30,650 nucleotides of DNA from CAYMAT01 sp964388495 (GTDB taxonomy: Bacteria; Patescibacteriota; Gracilibacteria; Peribacterales; Peribacteraceae), in contig CAYMAT010000012.1 in NCBI GenBank assembly GCA_964388495.1, positions 1 through 30,650 of the forward strand, read 5' to 3'. Below, piece after piece: positions 14,887 to 22,843 of this stretch (within the stretch, counting starts at the first letter, position 1; each line of letters opens with the position of its first letter). Made by a program: the position numbers and the translations under genes. The notes beneath the pieces were generated by a model that made no database searches, was not told the origin of the DNA, and worked only from the letters and a program-made list of their open reading frames with translations.

Positions 14887-15909
14887 TTATCGCAGGTATT
14901 TGGCTCTGTTTTGGTTGTGTTCGTCATTGGTCACGGCATAGTGGATTTTGCCGTCCGTACCGTGCAGGTAGAACCAATATTCACTGTCCTCCGGTGCGGC
15001 CGCGGCGCGCAGGCTGCTCATGCCGGGACTGGCGATGGGGCCGGGCGGAAGCCCGCGGAACTTGCGCAGGTTGTACGGTGAGTCCGTGTCCAAATCACTG
15101 ACGGTGATGGCGGCCGACGGCTTGTCCAGGATGTAGCGAACGGCAGCATCCACTCCCAAGCCCATCTTTGCGTCATGGCGCTTCCACAAAATGCCGGAAA
15201 CAACGGGCCGCTCGTCGGCACTGCGCGTTTCCTCCTCAATGAGAGACGCCATAGTCACGATGTCCGGGAGCGAGCGCTTGGACGCGCCAATCTGGTCCTT
15301 GAGCCCGTCCACCACCCGCGTCTTGAACGTGTCCAGGAGGCGCTTGAGGAATGCCTCTGCCGTAAAGCCATCGGTAATCACAAAATAGGTATCCGGGAAC
15401 AAATACCCCTCCACCCGCCCCCCGCGCGGAGCCATGGCCGCACCCTGGGGGAGGAACGCATATCCCGAAAGATCGCACGTGCGGGCGCAGGCGGTGAATT
15501 GCCCTGCCGTTATGAGCCCCTTGGACGCGAGCAGGGTATCGATGTCCTTCACCGTATACCCCTCGGGGATGGTGACCGCGATTTCGGATGTCTTGCCCTC
15601 GCGCAGCGCTTCCACAACCTCCGGCACGGTGAGCGCGCGCGTCAGGAAGTAATCCCCCGCTTTGAGATCCGCCTGCACCTTGTGCAGACGCGCGTAAATG
15701 CCGAATACGGTTGCCGAACGGATGACGCCTTTCTCCTCCAGTATCCGCGCAATACCGCGCACGGATGTTCCTGCCTCTATCTTCACGCGCTCACGCACCT
15801 GGCTGGACGCATCCGGCGCGCGCAGGGACCAGCGGTACCACGCAGAAAAACCGATGGCCAGGACAATGATGGCAAGCAGGATCTTTTTCACGGCGATCAT
15901 CATACGCAT
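14887..15909 (-). CDS. mltG: Endolytic murein transglycosylase MltG (YceG-like)
   Basis: MltG is a membrane-anchored lytic transglycosylase that cuts nascent peptidoglycan strands. One membrane helix lies at about residues 6-22 (KKILLAIIVLAIGFSAW), followed by a LysM-like region (AGTSVRGIARILEEKGVI) and the YceG catalytic core, with the glutamate in MASLIEEET and the conserved SPYNLRKFRGLPPGPIASPG. The length of 340 residues is typical. The ATG at 15909 overlaps the stop codon of the previous gene as TGATG, so translation is probably coupled; further ATGs lie at 15903 and 15900. It is the last gene of the fur-ZIP-yibE/F-mltG unit. Confidence 0.93.
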   Translation of the reverse strand: MRMMIAVKKILLAIIVLAIGFSAWYRWSLRAPDASSQVRERVKIEAGTSVRGIARILEEKGVIRSATVFGIYARLHKVQADLKAGDYFLTRALTVPEVVEALREGKTSEIAVTIPEGYTVKDIDTLLASKGLITAGQFTACARTCDLSGYAFLPQGAAMAPRGGRVEGYLFPDTYFVITDGFTAEAFLKRLLDTFKTRVVDGLKDQIGASKRSLPDIVTMASLIEEETRSADERPVVSGILWKRHDAKMGLGVDAAVRYILDKPSAAITVSDLDTDSPYNLRKFRGLPPGPIASPGMSSLRAAAAPEDSEYWFYLHGTDGKIHYAVTNDEHNQNRAKYLR

Positions 15910-17063
15910 CAATGGGCGTGCACTCCAGAGTGTCCGTGCGCGTGCGTGTGACCATGGCCACCGTGTGGCGCAAGCGGCGTCCCGTGGAGGAATCGCACCG
16001 CAAACCACGTGGAGACCGGAACCGCCAAGAGCAGCGTGGTGCTGCCCACCAGCGTGCGGACGATTTCCTCGGCAAGGAATTCGCTGTTCAGGATCATCCA
16101 CCACGGAGAATTGTCCTGCGTGTGGAAAAGGAGCAGCAGCGGCAGCGACGTGCCGACGTATGCCAGGGCCAGGGTGTTGATGAGGGAAGCGATATGCTCG
16201 CGTCCCACGGAATTTCCTGCCTCCCAGAGTCTTGCCGTACTGATAGACGGATTGGCACGACGCACCTCGTCAATCACGGCCGTCTGGGCCGTGGTGATGT
16301 CATCCAGTACCCCCAAACAACCCAGGGTGATACCCGCAAGCAGAAGGCCGCGCAGATCCACGGAAGCGGTGTTGCCCATCTGCAGATACATGGATTCTTC
16401 CGTCCCCATACCAAACAGCGAGGCCACTTTTACGGCAAAAACCGCAAGAGCCGCAGAAAAGAAGAGGGTCACTACCGTACTCATGAGCGCCACCGTTGTG
16501 CGACGCGTAAAGCCGTGCGCAAGGTACAGGGACGAAACCGCGATCATGATGCTGCCCGCAAGGGAAAGGGGCAGGGGCGGATACCCCTTGGCCACCCCCG
16601 GCAGAACAAAGCCCATCAGCACGACAACGCTGACCAGGAGACCCAGAAGCGACGAAAAACCGGTCCACCCGCCAAGCCCCACGCAGAGAAACACGAAGGC
16701 GAGAGCCAAGAAAAAGAGGGAGGGCAGCCGGTATTTTTCCCGGATGAGATAACGGATTTCACCGTCGGCCATGTCCAGCTTGCTCACGACGATCTTCTCC
16801 CCCTGTGAGAGGACCATGTCGCCGCGGCCCGGCAGTATTCCGTTCTCCACGGACACAGCGTCTCCCGTATCCAGAAGCAGGGTGACTTTCTGCACCGTGC
16901 GTTTCATGCCGGCATACTCATCCTGGTACTGATCATTGATCGCCGTGACTGTCGCCACATGGAACTCCTCGCCGGCATCGGGTGCCGCATCCTGGGCCGC
17001 CACGGACAGTGGCGCCAGGAGCGTTGCAGTGAGCGAGGCGGCGAAAAGGACCCGTAACGTCAT
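15909..17063 (-). CDS. YibE/F-family multi-pass membrane protein with histidine-rich tail
   Basis: This 384-residue protein has a signal-like N-terminus (residues 1-23, ending SVAAQ), a periplasmic or extracellular beta-rich part (to about 115), and seven or eight membrane helices with the family hallmark LGCLGVLDDITTAQTAVIDE. YibE/F proteins are predicted transporters of unknown substrate. The last 18 residues (HGGHGHTHAHGHSGVHAH) are half histidine, a pattern common in zinc or nickel transporters. The start overlaps the stop of the ZIP gene by four bases (ATGA) and the end overlaps mltG by one base. The operon with a Fur-family regulator and a ZIP transporter makes a role in metal homeostasis likely, but this is inference. 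Confidence 0.88.
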   Translation of the reverse strand: MTLRVLFAASLTATLLAPLSVAAQDAAPDAGEEFHVATVTAINDQYQDEYAGMKRTVQKVTLLLDTGDAVSVENGILPGRGDMVLSQGEKIVVSKLDMADGEIRYLIREKYRLPSLFFLALAFVFLCVGLGGWTGFSSLLGLLVSVVVLMGFVLPGVAKGYPPLPLSLAGSIMIAVSSLYLAHGFTRRTTVALMSTVVTLFFSAALAVFAVKVASLFGMGTEESMYLQMGNTASVDLRGLLLAGITLGCLGVLDDITTAQTAVIDEVRRANPSISTARLWEAGNSVGREHIASLINTLALAYVGTSLPLLLLFHTQDNSPWWMILNSEFLAEEIVRTLVGSTTLLLAVPVSTWFAVRFLHGTPLAPHGGHGHTHAHGHSGVHAH

Positions 17064-17848
17064 TCCAGGAGCAGAAGTGCGGACATGAAGAGCATACCCG
17101 TAATCATCGCCACAAGCTGCACAATGCCATCACGAAGCCTGGTGTTTTTGTGGAGCTCGGGAATGAGGTCCGACCCCGCAATGTAGAGCAGGTTTCCCGC
17201 GGCGAAAGGCAGAAGATGCGCCGTGATCGGCTGCAGAAACATGTTTGCCCCCAGCACAAGGGCCGCCCCAAGGATGGCTGCACTGGCTGACAGCATATTG
17301 CCCAGAATCGCGCGTTTTTTGCCGTACCCCGCGTGCAACAGCACCGCGACATTCCCTATCTCATGCGGAATCTCGTGGAAGACCACGGCAAGCATGGTGG
17401 AAATGCCGACGCGGACGTTAGCGATGAAACTGGCCGCAATCACCACTCCATCGATGAAATTATGAAGGCTTTCGCCAATGATGCTGAGAACGCCGACAGG
17501 GTGATGGTGATGCCCCTCTTCCCCGCCAAGAACGTGACAATGGCGCCACTGGATGATTTTTTCAATGGCGAAGGAAAACAGAAGACCCAAGAGCAGGATG
17601 CGGAGCGCTCCCTCCAAATCCCCCTCCTCCGAAAGCTCGGGAATGATATGTAGAAACACGTCCCCCAAGAGCGCGCCGGTGGAGAAACTGACAAGATACA
17701 GCAGGATCTTCCCCAGGAATTTCTCTTCAAAAAGAAAAAATACGGTTCCCAGGAGAGACAAGAGGCTTACGGCGATGACGCCGAGGAGACCAAGAACGGA
17801 TGAGGAAAACATGGGTATGAAGGGAATTAGGAACGACAGGAACGGCAT
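17060..17848 (-). CDS. ZIP-family divalent metal transporter
   Basis: ZIP proteins bring zinc, iron or manganese into the cytoplasm. About eight membrane helices are visible. The metal-site motifs are present: FLHIIPE in TM2, SLHNFIDG in TM4 and FHEIPHEIGN in TM5. A His-rich cytoplasmic loop (HCHVLGGEEGHHHHPVG) lies between TM3 and TM4, as usual. The ATG at 17848 gives 262 residues and overlaps the end of fur by 22 bases; an ATG at 17812 (MFSSSVLG) would remove the overlap and is a real alternative. It sits directly downstream of the Fur-family gene and upstream of yibE/F. Confidence 0.92.
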   Translation of the reverse strand: MPFLSFLIPFIPMFSSSVLGLLGVIAVSLLSLLGTVFFLFEEKFLGKILLYLVSFSTGALLGDVFLHIIPELSEEGDLEGALRILLLGLLFSFAIEKIIQWRHCHVLGGEEGHHHHPVGVLSIIGESLHNFIDGVVIAASFIANVRVGISTMLAVVFHEIPHEIGNVAVLLHAGYGKKRAILGNMLSASAAILGAALVLGANMFLQPITAHLLPFAAGNLLYIAGSDLIPELHKNTRLRDGIVQLVAMITGMLFMSALLLLE

Positions 17849-18243
17849 TGGCCGAGAATTTCGCTTACGTGGCTTTCCGGAACGAACTGATGGGACCGCG
17901 CAATCGCATTCTCCATATGACAAAGATCGTGACTGCAATATTCCTCCACGGCTCCGCAGGAACGGCAGTGAAGGAAACCGTGATGACCTTTTTGATTGGG
18001 AATGGAGCAGAGCGAAAACGCCCCATCACACGGATGTTTGTGCACAATGCCTGTCCTCTCAAAGGCATCCAGAATCCTATAGAGGGTCACAACATTCATC
18101 GCATGACCATGTTTTGCGATAGTGGAACCGAGTCCGGAAACCGTGAGGGGCTTTTTGGACTTCGCAAGGGCCTCAAGCACGTTCCTGCGCGGCTGCGTAT
18201 CACGCAGGCCACTCGCTTTGATGGATTGGATCCAGGCATTCAT
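17827..18243 (-). CDS. Fur-family metal-responsive repressor
   Basis: This is a Fur/Zur/PerR-type regulator of 138 residues. The winged-helix DNA-binding part covers about 1-80 (TQPRRNVLEALAKSKKPLTV, VVTLYRILDAFERTGIV). The metal-binding part has KGHHGFLHCRSCGAVEEYC and a C-terminal CRSC, so two CxxC pairs for a structural zinc. Which metal it senses is not certain; the adjoining ZIP transporter suggests zinc (a Zur), though iron or manganese is possible. The ATG at 18243 is chosen because family homology begins here and a -10 box ends nine bases upstream, giving a leader of about two bases. A 7-1-7 palindrome covers its -35 region, indicating autoregulation of the whole four-gene operon. Confidence 0.93.
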   Translation of the reverse strand: MNAWIQSIKASGLRDTQPRRNVLEALAKSKKPLTVSGLGSTIAKHGHAMNVVTLYRILDAFERTGIVHKHPCDGAFSLCSIPNQKGHHGFLHCRSCGAVEEYCSHDLCHMENAIARSHQFVPESHVSEILGQCRSCRS

Positions 18244-18251
18244 GCACCGAC

Positions 18252-18288
18252 AGTATAGCAATATATTTGCAAATGCAAATAATTTGCA
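18252..18288 (-). promoter_or_regulatory. fur operon promoter with overlapping Fur-type 7-1-7 operator
   Basis: The -10 box is TATACT (18257-18252). At 18274-18288 is the perfect inverted repeat TGCAAAT-A-ATTTGCA, with a third half-site ATTTGCA at 18265-18271. The 7-1-7 layout is that of Fur-family boxes. It covers the -35 position, so the bound repressor would block RNA polymerase. Confidence 0.75.
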
Positions 18289-18345
18289 ACAATAAAAACA
18301 CAACACACAAAACAGTGCCCGCAGGCGATTTACATTACCGCGCGA

Positions 18346-18364
18346 AGACAGGCTCCGCCTGTCT
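18346..18364. repeat. Perfect hairpin downstream of ybaB (first of three)
   Basis: AGACAGGC-TCC-GCCTGTCT forms a perfect eight-base-pair stem with a three-base loop. No T-run follows on either strand, so it looks more like a REP-type palindrome than an intrinsic terminator. Confidence 0.65.
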
Positions 18365-18392
18365 GGAGCGCTACTCTACCGGAAGGTGAGTC

Positions 18393-18423
18393 CATGAGAG
18401 GAAACCGGAGGTTTCCTTTCATG
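18393..18423. repeat. Long hairpin downstream of ybaB (second of three)
   Basis: CATGAGAGGAAACC (18393-18406) pairs with GGTTTCCTTTCATG (18410-18423) at 13 of 14 positions across a GGA loop. It stands between two other hairpins in the gap between ybaB and fur. Confidence 0.7.
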
Positions 18424-18425
18424 AC

Positions 18426-18441
18426 GCCGCCGTCAGGCGGC
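18426..18441. repeat. GC-rich hairpin over the ybaB stop codon (third of three)
   Basis: GCCGCC-GTCA-GGCGGC forms a six-base-pair stem that overlaps the ybaB stop codon at 18433-18435. Together with the other two it makes a run of three hairpins within 100 bases, able to stop transcription from ybaB or protect its 3' end. Confidence 0.6.
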
Positions 18442-18723
18442 ACCTGGCATTCCCATATCCCCCATCAGCGCCTGCATTTTTTCTGACGACACGATCTGCG
18501 CCTTCTTCATGGCGCGGTTGAGGGCATCAATGAGGAGCGGTGCAATGCGATCATGACTGAGAGCGGGATCAATCTCGATGGAGATGATTTCCTGATCAGC
18601 TGCCACAACAACTTTCACACCCTGCGCCTCCGCCTCCACGTGAATGAGGCTCAGCTCTTTTTTGATGCGCTTTGCCTCGCGCTGCATCTTGAACATGTCT
18701 TTAGCTTGTTTGAAGGAGACCAT
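18433..18723 (-). CDS. ybaB: YbaB/EbfC nucleoid-associated protein
   Basis: YbaB/EbfC is a small dimeric DNA-binding protein of the nucleoid. The 96 residues show the family pattern: an N-terminal helix (MFKMQREAKRIKKELSLIHV), a beta strand stretch (VKVVVAADQEIISIEIDPAL) and a C-terminal helix rich in Met, Ala and Lys. It is not next to dnaX or recR here, its usual neighbours. A TGC-TACACT extended -10 lies just upstream, with a leader of about two bases and no Shine-Dalgarno. Confidence 0.88.
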   Translation of the reverse strand: MVSFKQAKDMFKMQREAKRIKKELSLIHVEAEAQGVKVVVAADQEIISIEIDPALSHDRIAPLLIDALNRAMKKAQIVSSEKMQALMGDMGMPGAA

Positions 18724-18731
18724 ATGGGAGG

Positions 18732-18737
18732 AGTGTA
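18732..18737 (-). promoter_or_regulatory. Extended -10 promoter of ybaB
   Basis: TGC-TACACT on the minus strand is followed by eight bases and the ATG at 18723. It lies in the 21-base gap after the frameshifted gene, giving ybaB its own promoter. Confidence 0.4.
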
Positions 18738-18744
18738 GCAGAGA

Positions 18745-19066
18745 TTATTTCTTGGGCATCTTTCCATTGCCCTGGTGACTGTTCAAAAAAGGATGATCGC
18801 TGTACTTGCCCATTCTCTCCGCTTTAGCCAAAGAAAGAAGAAGTTGAATTTCACCACGTAGACTTTCTAATTTGTACAGTCTGTCCTCTCTCTTCTCCAT
18901 CGGCATTTTTTTTAGCTGCATTAAAATGCGCAATACTGCACTTGATGACAGGGATTCCCGATTGCGACAGCCGAAGCAAGCTTTGCCCTTCTCTGATGGC
19001 ATGCTCAATGGAAGCCTCTACACATTCTTCCGTTAGACGCTGTGAAAAAGAAAGATACTCGTGCAT
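18745..19066 (-). CDS. Hypothetical helical protein, interrupted by a frameshift at an A8 tract
   Basis: Two overlapping frames seem to be halves of one gene. The first, from the ATG at 19066, reads MHEYLSFSQRLTEECVEASI and on to AHFNAAKK. The second continues from KKMPMEKREDRLYKLESL to a stop at 18745. They meet at eight consecutive A on the minus strand (plus-strand T8 at 18906-18913); with seven A they would be one frame of about 106 residues. This may be a sequencing or assembly error, a decayed gene, or transcript slippage at the A-tract. A perfect -35 box TTGACA (19102-19097) lies upstream with a poor -10. The product is helical and not recognised. Confidence 0.5.
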
Positions 19067-19160
19067 AAAACATACATTCATTCAAAGACCGCAGTCTGTC
19101 AAATAATCCATACACAGCAGCTGCATTTTGCGCACAAGGGAAGCAGAACATCTCCCCCAT

Positions 19161-19532
19161 TCACCGTTCTACCAGCAACATCATCAGCTTATGGCGTTGG
19201 GCAGAACAGTAGTTCTTAAAAGAAATCATGTGCTTTTTCTGGGCATCAGGAATGGCTTTGGTGAGCAAGAGGTACCACTCATGAAGCTCCGGATCCGCCT
19301 GAGTTACCTGATGCGTCTCTGCACTCACGTCGTAACACTCGTCTTCCGCTTTCTCCAACTCCTTTGTCACCCATGCAAGTTTTGCACGCATCTTGGGCAA
19401 GATCTCCGCTGTGGCGTACAAAACCTCCGTGGCATGGCGACTCGCATGCAAAACATCCGACGTATTCAACGCATCATCTTGCGGATTCTCTAATGCGTCC
19501 ATTGCAGCCCGATAGGAAGGTTGATGGGGCAT
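19161..19532 (-). CDS. Hypothetical helical protein
   Basis: This is a 123-residue soluble protein of unknown function. It is mostly helical (SRHATEVLYATAEILPKMRA, AWVTKELEKAEDECYDV) and ends with a basic helix. The ATG at 19532 lies eight bases after the stop of the upstream coiled-coil gene; a TTG at 19538 is possible. The close spacing suggests the two are one transcription unit. There is no signal peptide or membrane segment. Confidence 0.6.
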   Translation of the reverse strand: MPHQPSYRAAMDALENPQDDALNTSDVLHASRHATEVLYATAEILPKMRAKLAWVTKELEKAEDECYDVSAETHQVTQADPELHEWYLLLTKAIPDAQKKHMISFKNYCSAQRHKLMMLLVER

Positions 19533-19540
19533 AGACAATA

Positions 19541-20086
19541 TTATGAATGACGCTTGCGCAGCGTTTGGAGCTCCTTCTGCAGCACACGAATGTGCGCCTC
19601 CAGATTACGAATATGCTCGTCCACGTTAGCCATGGCCACCTCATACGCGTCTGCCTGGTCATGCATTTCATCCGCACGGAGCGCGTCGCACTTTTCACAT
19701 AAATCCTCGTATGAGGCATTCAATCCATCCAGATCCGTCTGAAGCTTTTCAATGCGCGCACCCAACTCTTGCTCCGCCGCATCTTCATTTTCTTCAACAT
19801 AGTATGCGATGTCTGGTGACGATGTTCCCGCAAGCTGCTGCTCCTGCAGGGGCAGATTTTTTGCAAAATACGCCTGGAAGAAATGGAAGAGGTTTTGTTC
19901 CTGCCTAAGAGAGTCGTGTTCCTGCTCGTGCCCCTCTGCGATGTCCTTTTCATGGAGTAGATGGCGTATTTGTGCCGAGAGGCACTGCCGTAAATCGCTC
20001 AGCGATCCCACCGCAAACTCCTGTAACTGCGTCATGGGAACAGCCCTATTGTTTCTGCCAAAATCAATACCAGGGATGCGGTGCAT
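19541..20086 (-). CDS. Hypothetical coiled-coil protein
   Basis: This is a 181-residue protein of unknown function. The C-terminal half (about 95-178) is a strong coiled coil (EQELGARIEKLQTDLDGLNA, EHIRNLEAHIRVLQKELQTL), and the middle is Gln/Glu/His-rich. The ATG at 20086 is favoured because a -35 TTGACC, a 16-base spacer and a -10 CAGAAT end eight bases before it. ATGs at 20095 and 20035 are in the same frame. It lies downstream of the VirD4-like ATPase on the same strand, but with its own promoter. Confidence 0.6.
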   Translation of the reverse strand: MHRIPGIDFGRNNRAVPMTQLQEFAVGSLSDLRQCLSAQIRHLLHEKDIAEGHEQEHDSLRQEQNLFHFFQAYFAKNLPLQEQQLAGTSSPDIAYYVEENEDAAEQELGARIEKLQTDLDGLNASYEDLCEKCDALRADEMHDQADAYEVAMANVDEHIRNLEAHIRVLQKELQTLRKRHS

Positions 20087-20093
20087 CGGCGGC

Positions 20094-20121
20094 ATTCTGG
20101 GAAAAAAGCCCCAGCGGTCAA
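20094..20121 (-). promoter_or_regulatory. Promoter of the coiled-coil gene pair
   Basis: On the minus strand there is TTGACC (20121-20116), a 16-base spacer and CAGAAT (20099-20094). The ATG at 20086 starts eight bases after the -10, so the leader would be one base. Confidence 0.4.
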
Positions 20122-20173
20122 CGATTTTCCACGAAAAACCACTTTTTTGGCTTCCGTATAATCTTTTCCCATT

Positions 20174-22843
20174 TCACATCGCCGGTCCCGCCGGCTCCGT
20201 AGCGGGGCTGGGACCCGCGGCCGAAGCACCTCCATCGCGCACGATGCCGATGCGGTCCTCAATCTCCTGGTCCACAAAGACGCGCTTGCGGCCGTATTTC
20301 ATGCGGCTGTATTCCTTGATGAGACCGGAGAGCTTCTCGTTGCGCTGACTCTCATCGTACAGAGTGGCCATGCTGAAGGGGCGTGACGTGGTGTTGTTGA
20401 TATTGAGCTTCACGTACGCGTGGAAGTTGGGGATACCGATCACGTCCTGTTCGCTCAGGACCGGCGCCATTTCCTTGGCCATGTACTCCGCGTCCTCCGC
20501 GCCGATCTTGAAGCTCATGATGGTACCCACGTTACCAAACACCGCGTCGCGCATCTTGGTGGAGGCCTGGTCGTACGCGGCGGTCTTGCCCACCAGCTGC
20601 CCGATATACTGGTGCGCCATGATGAGCGCCAGCTCGTACTTGCGGGCCTCGGAGAGGATGGTCGCAAAGGCGTCCGTCACGAAGTTCTGGAACTCGTCCA
20701 CGTAGAGGTAGAAGCGGCGGCGGTCCTTCTGCGGCGTGTCCGCGCGGGAGAGAGCCGCCATGTTGACCTTGTTGACGAAGATGAGACCCAGGAGCTGCGC
20801 GTTCACATCGCCGATCTTTCCCTTGCTGAGGTTCACGAGCAGGATCTTTCCCTCGTCCATCACCTGACGGATGTTGAACGCGCTCTTGGGCTGCCCGATG
20901 ATGTTGCGCATGGTGGCGTTGGTCACAAAGGGACCGAACTTGGCGGAGAAGTACGGGATCATTTCCTCCTTCTCCCGCGCGCCGGTCTTGGCGATTTCAT
21001 GCTCCCAGAAGCTGCGCACCACCACGTTCTTGCACTTGCTCACCTTGTATTTCTGGAAATCCTCGTCCACGTACAGTCGCGGCACGTCGATGAGCGTGGC
21101 GCCTTCCTCCTCGTCGTCCATGAGCGTGAGGCAGCCGTTGCGGAAGTAGTGCTGAATGCGCGGACCGAAGATCTCGTTACCGAACAGCTTGATGAAGATT
21201 TCCATGGCGTCCAGGGACGCGCGGTCCTTCTCCTCGCTGGTCTTGGCCTCCAGAAGGTTCAGGCCCATGGGGCGCTCGATGTCCGCGGGGTCAAAGAGAA
21301 TCACGTCCTTGGCGCGCTCCTTGGGCACATGCGCAAGGACGTCTTCCACAAGGTCTCCGTGGGGGTCCACCACGCAGAGGCCTTCACCGGCAGCAACGTC
21401 CTGCCGGATCTGCCAGTTGAGGAGCGAGGATTTTCCGCAACCGGATTTACCGATGATGTACTGATGGCGCGTGCGGTCACCACGGGAGAAGCGGATGGGG
21501 TTTTCGATGGCGCGATGGCGGTTGACGCCAATGAGGATGCCGTCCTTGGGGACATTGGGCGGGGGCGGCAGCACCTTGTACGTGATCCACTGGATGATGG
21601 GGATCTTGTTGTAGCGGCTGTCCGGAAAGTGGAAGAGCCCCGCCAGTTCCTTTTCGACAAACAAATTGCGGCGATGGAGGAAGCCGTTCAGCCGGTTCTT
21701 CCACAGCCAGTGCATGAGAGGGGCATTGAGCGCATGCGGCAGGAAATCCACGAACAGGCGGTGGTTCTGCAGCCAGTTGCCGTAGATATCCTTGAAGATG
21801 TTGAACGCCACCTGCATGTTGCTGGTGATGTCCTCCGCGCGGCGGGCGGTTTTTGCGGAAGCCAGGATGCGGACGGTGGCGTGGAAGCCGCTCATGCCGG
21901 CCTTCTGGCCCATGCGCTTGTAGAGCTCCTCTTCCGGCTGGATCATGCGCACGAACGAATCGCCGTGGCTTGCGCCGGGTGCGAACGTCTCGCCGTCCGT
22001 GCCGGTGGCCATGCCCGTCACCACGCGCATGAACGTGCTGATGATGGGAATGCGCGCCACCCAGCTGTCCTCCTTGCCCTTGAACTTGAGGCTGGCCACG
22101 CGTTTCACCTTCTTACTCCACTTGTCACTGAAGGTAGGCGTGATGATGAGCTGCACGCACGCGTGCTCACTGTCCTCCATTTTGCTCAGGACATTCCCCA
22201 GGTCATTGAGCGGATCATCCTGCATTTCCTCATAGAAGCGGATGGGGTAGCAGAAGGACTTTTTGACGCGCATGTTGTAGCCCACCAGCTTGCTGCCCTT
22301 GGGCCAGATCTCCGGCGTGGGCTGGATGGCCACTTCTGCATCCGGATAGAACGAGGTGATCTGCTTTTCGATGATGGAAACGAGCGATGGCTTCATGAGC
22401 ACGTAGAACATGAGCTCACCCTTGTCCACGTACATCTCAAAGCACATGGTGGCGTACCGGAAGATCCAGAAGTGGATGGACTGCCAGAACGTGAGGCTGC
22501 GCACCTCCCACAGAGCGCGGTAGAGCTGCTCCATGATGGCCACCTTTTCCTTGAAATCCTTTTCCGTGCGCTTCTCCTGGTCGATCTTGCTGTCACTGCG
22601 GGGCAGGATGACCTTCATGGAGACCAGCTTGCGGCTCTGCCACCAGGCGTAGTAGAAGCGGACGTCAAACACAAAGAGCCTCCATCCCTCCCAGATGCCC
22701 CACACGTAGAAAATGCTCCAGGGAAATTCTCGCCAAAACCAATACCACGCCCCCACCAGGAAATCCGCATGGAACAACCAGCTGCCTACTTCCAGGAGAA
22801 GCAGAATGGCGGGCCAAAAGAGAATGCGAATGGCTGTGCCCAC
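20174..22843 (-). CDS. VirD4/TraG/HerA-like membrane-anchored ATPase
   Basis: This 889-residue protein is a likely DNA or protein translocation motor of the type IV coupling-protein/HerA group. The N-terminus has one or two hydrophobic segments (about 4-50), followed by a large domain of about 380 residues with no obvious match. The ATPase core then shows Walker A IIGKSGCGKSSLLNW (near 466) and Walker B RRFYLYVDEFQNF (near 712), with the helix LSEARKYELALIMAHQYIGQ typical of TraG/VirD4-type ATPases. The tail is Ala/Pro-rich. The GTG start at 22843 is the first possible start after an in-frame stop; -10 boxes TATAAT (22869-22864) and TATAAA (22854-22849) are close upstream. Related proteins accompany type IV secretion or pilus genes. 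Here the only such partner seen is the VirB2-like gene 5 kb away. Confidence 0.82.
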   Translation of the reverse strand: MGTAIRILFWPAILLLLEVGSWLFHADFLVGAWYWFWREFPWSIFYVWGIWEGWRLFVFDVRFYYAWWQSRKLVSMKVILPRSDSKIDQEKRTEKDFKEKVAIMEQLYRALWEVRSLTFWQSIHFWIFRYATMCFEMYVDKGELMFYVLMKPSLVSIIEKQITSFYPDAEVAIQPTPEIWPKGSKLVGYNMRVKKSFCYPIRFYEEMQDDPLNDLGNVLSKMEDSEHACVQLIITPTFSDKWSKKVKRVASLKFKGKEDSWVARIPIISTFMRVVTGMATGTDGETFAPGASHGDSFVRMIQPEEELYKRMGQKAGMSGFHATVRILASAKTARRAEDITSNMQVAFNIFKDIYGNWLQNHRLFVDFLPHALNAPLMHWLWKNRLNGFLHRRNLFVEKELAGLFHFPDSRYNKIPIIQWITYKVLPPPPNVPKDGILIGVNRHRAIENPIRFSRGDRTRHQYIIGKSGCGKSSLLNWQIRQDVAAGEGLCVVDPHGDLVEDVLAHVPKERAKDVILFDPADIERPMGLNLLEAKTSEEKDRASLDAMEIFIKLFGNEIFGPRIQHYFRNGCLTLMDDEEEGATLIDVPRLYVDEDFQKYKVSKCKNVVVRSFWEHEIAKTGAREKEEMIPYFSAKFGPFVTNATMRNIIGQPKSAFNIRQVMDEGKILLVNLSKGKIGDVNAQLLGLIFVNKVNMAALSRADTPQKDRRRFYLYVDEFQNFVTDAFATILSEARKYELALIMAHQYIGQLVGKTAAYDQASTKMRDAVFGNVGTIMSFKIGAEDAEYMAKEMAPVLSEQDVIGIPNFHAYVKLNINNTTSRPFSMATLYDESQRNEKLSGLIKEYSRMKYGRKRVFVDQEIEDRIGIVRDGGASAAGPSPATEPAGPAM

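Noticed and set aside
18346..18441. The three hairpins as an intrinsic terminator or riboswitch.
   Set aside because: None has a following U-run, and the order and sequences match no riboswitch class I know. They are listed as repeats instead.
20157..20162. A plus-strand TATAAT as a promoter.
   Set aside because: There is no plus-strand gene downstream; it faces the antisense of the ATPase gene and has no good -35 box.
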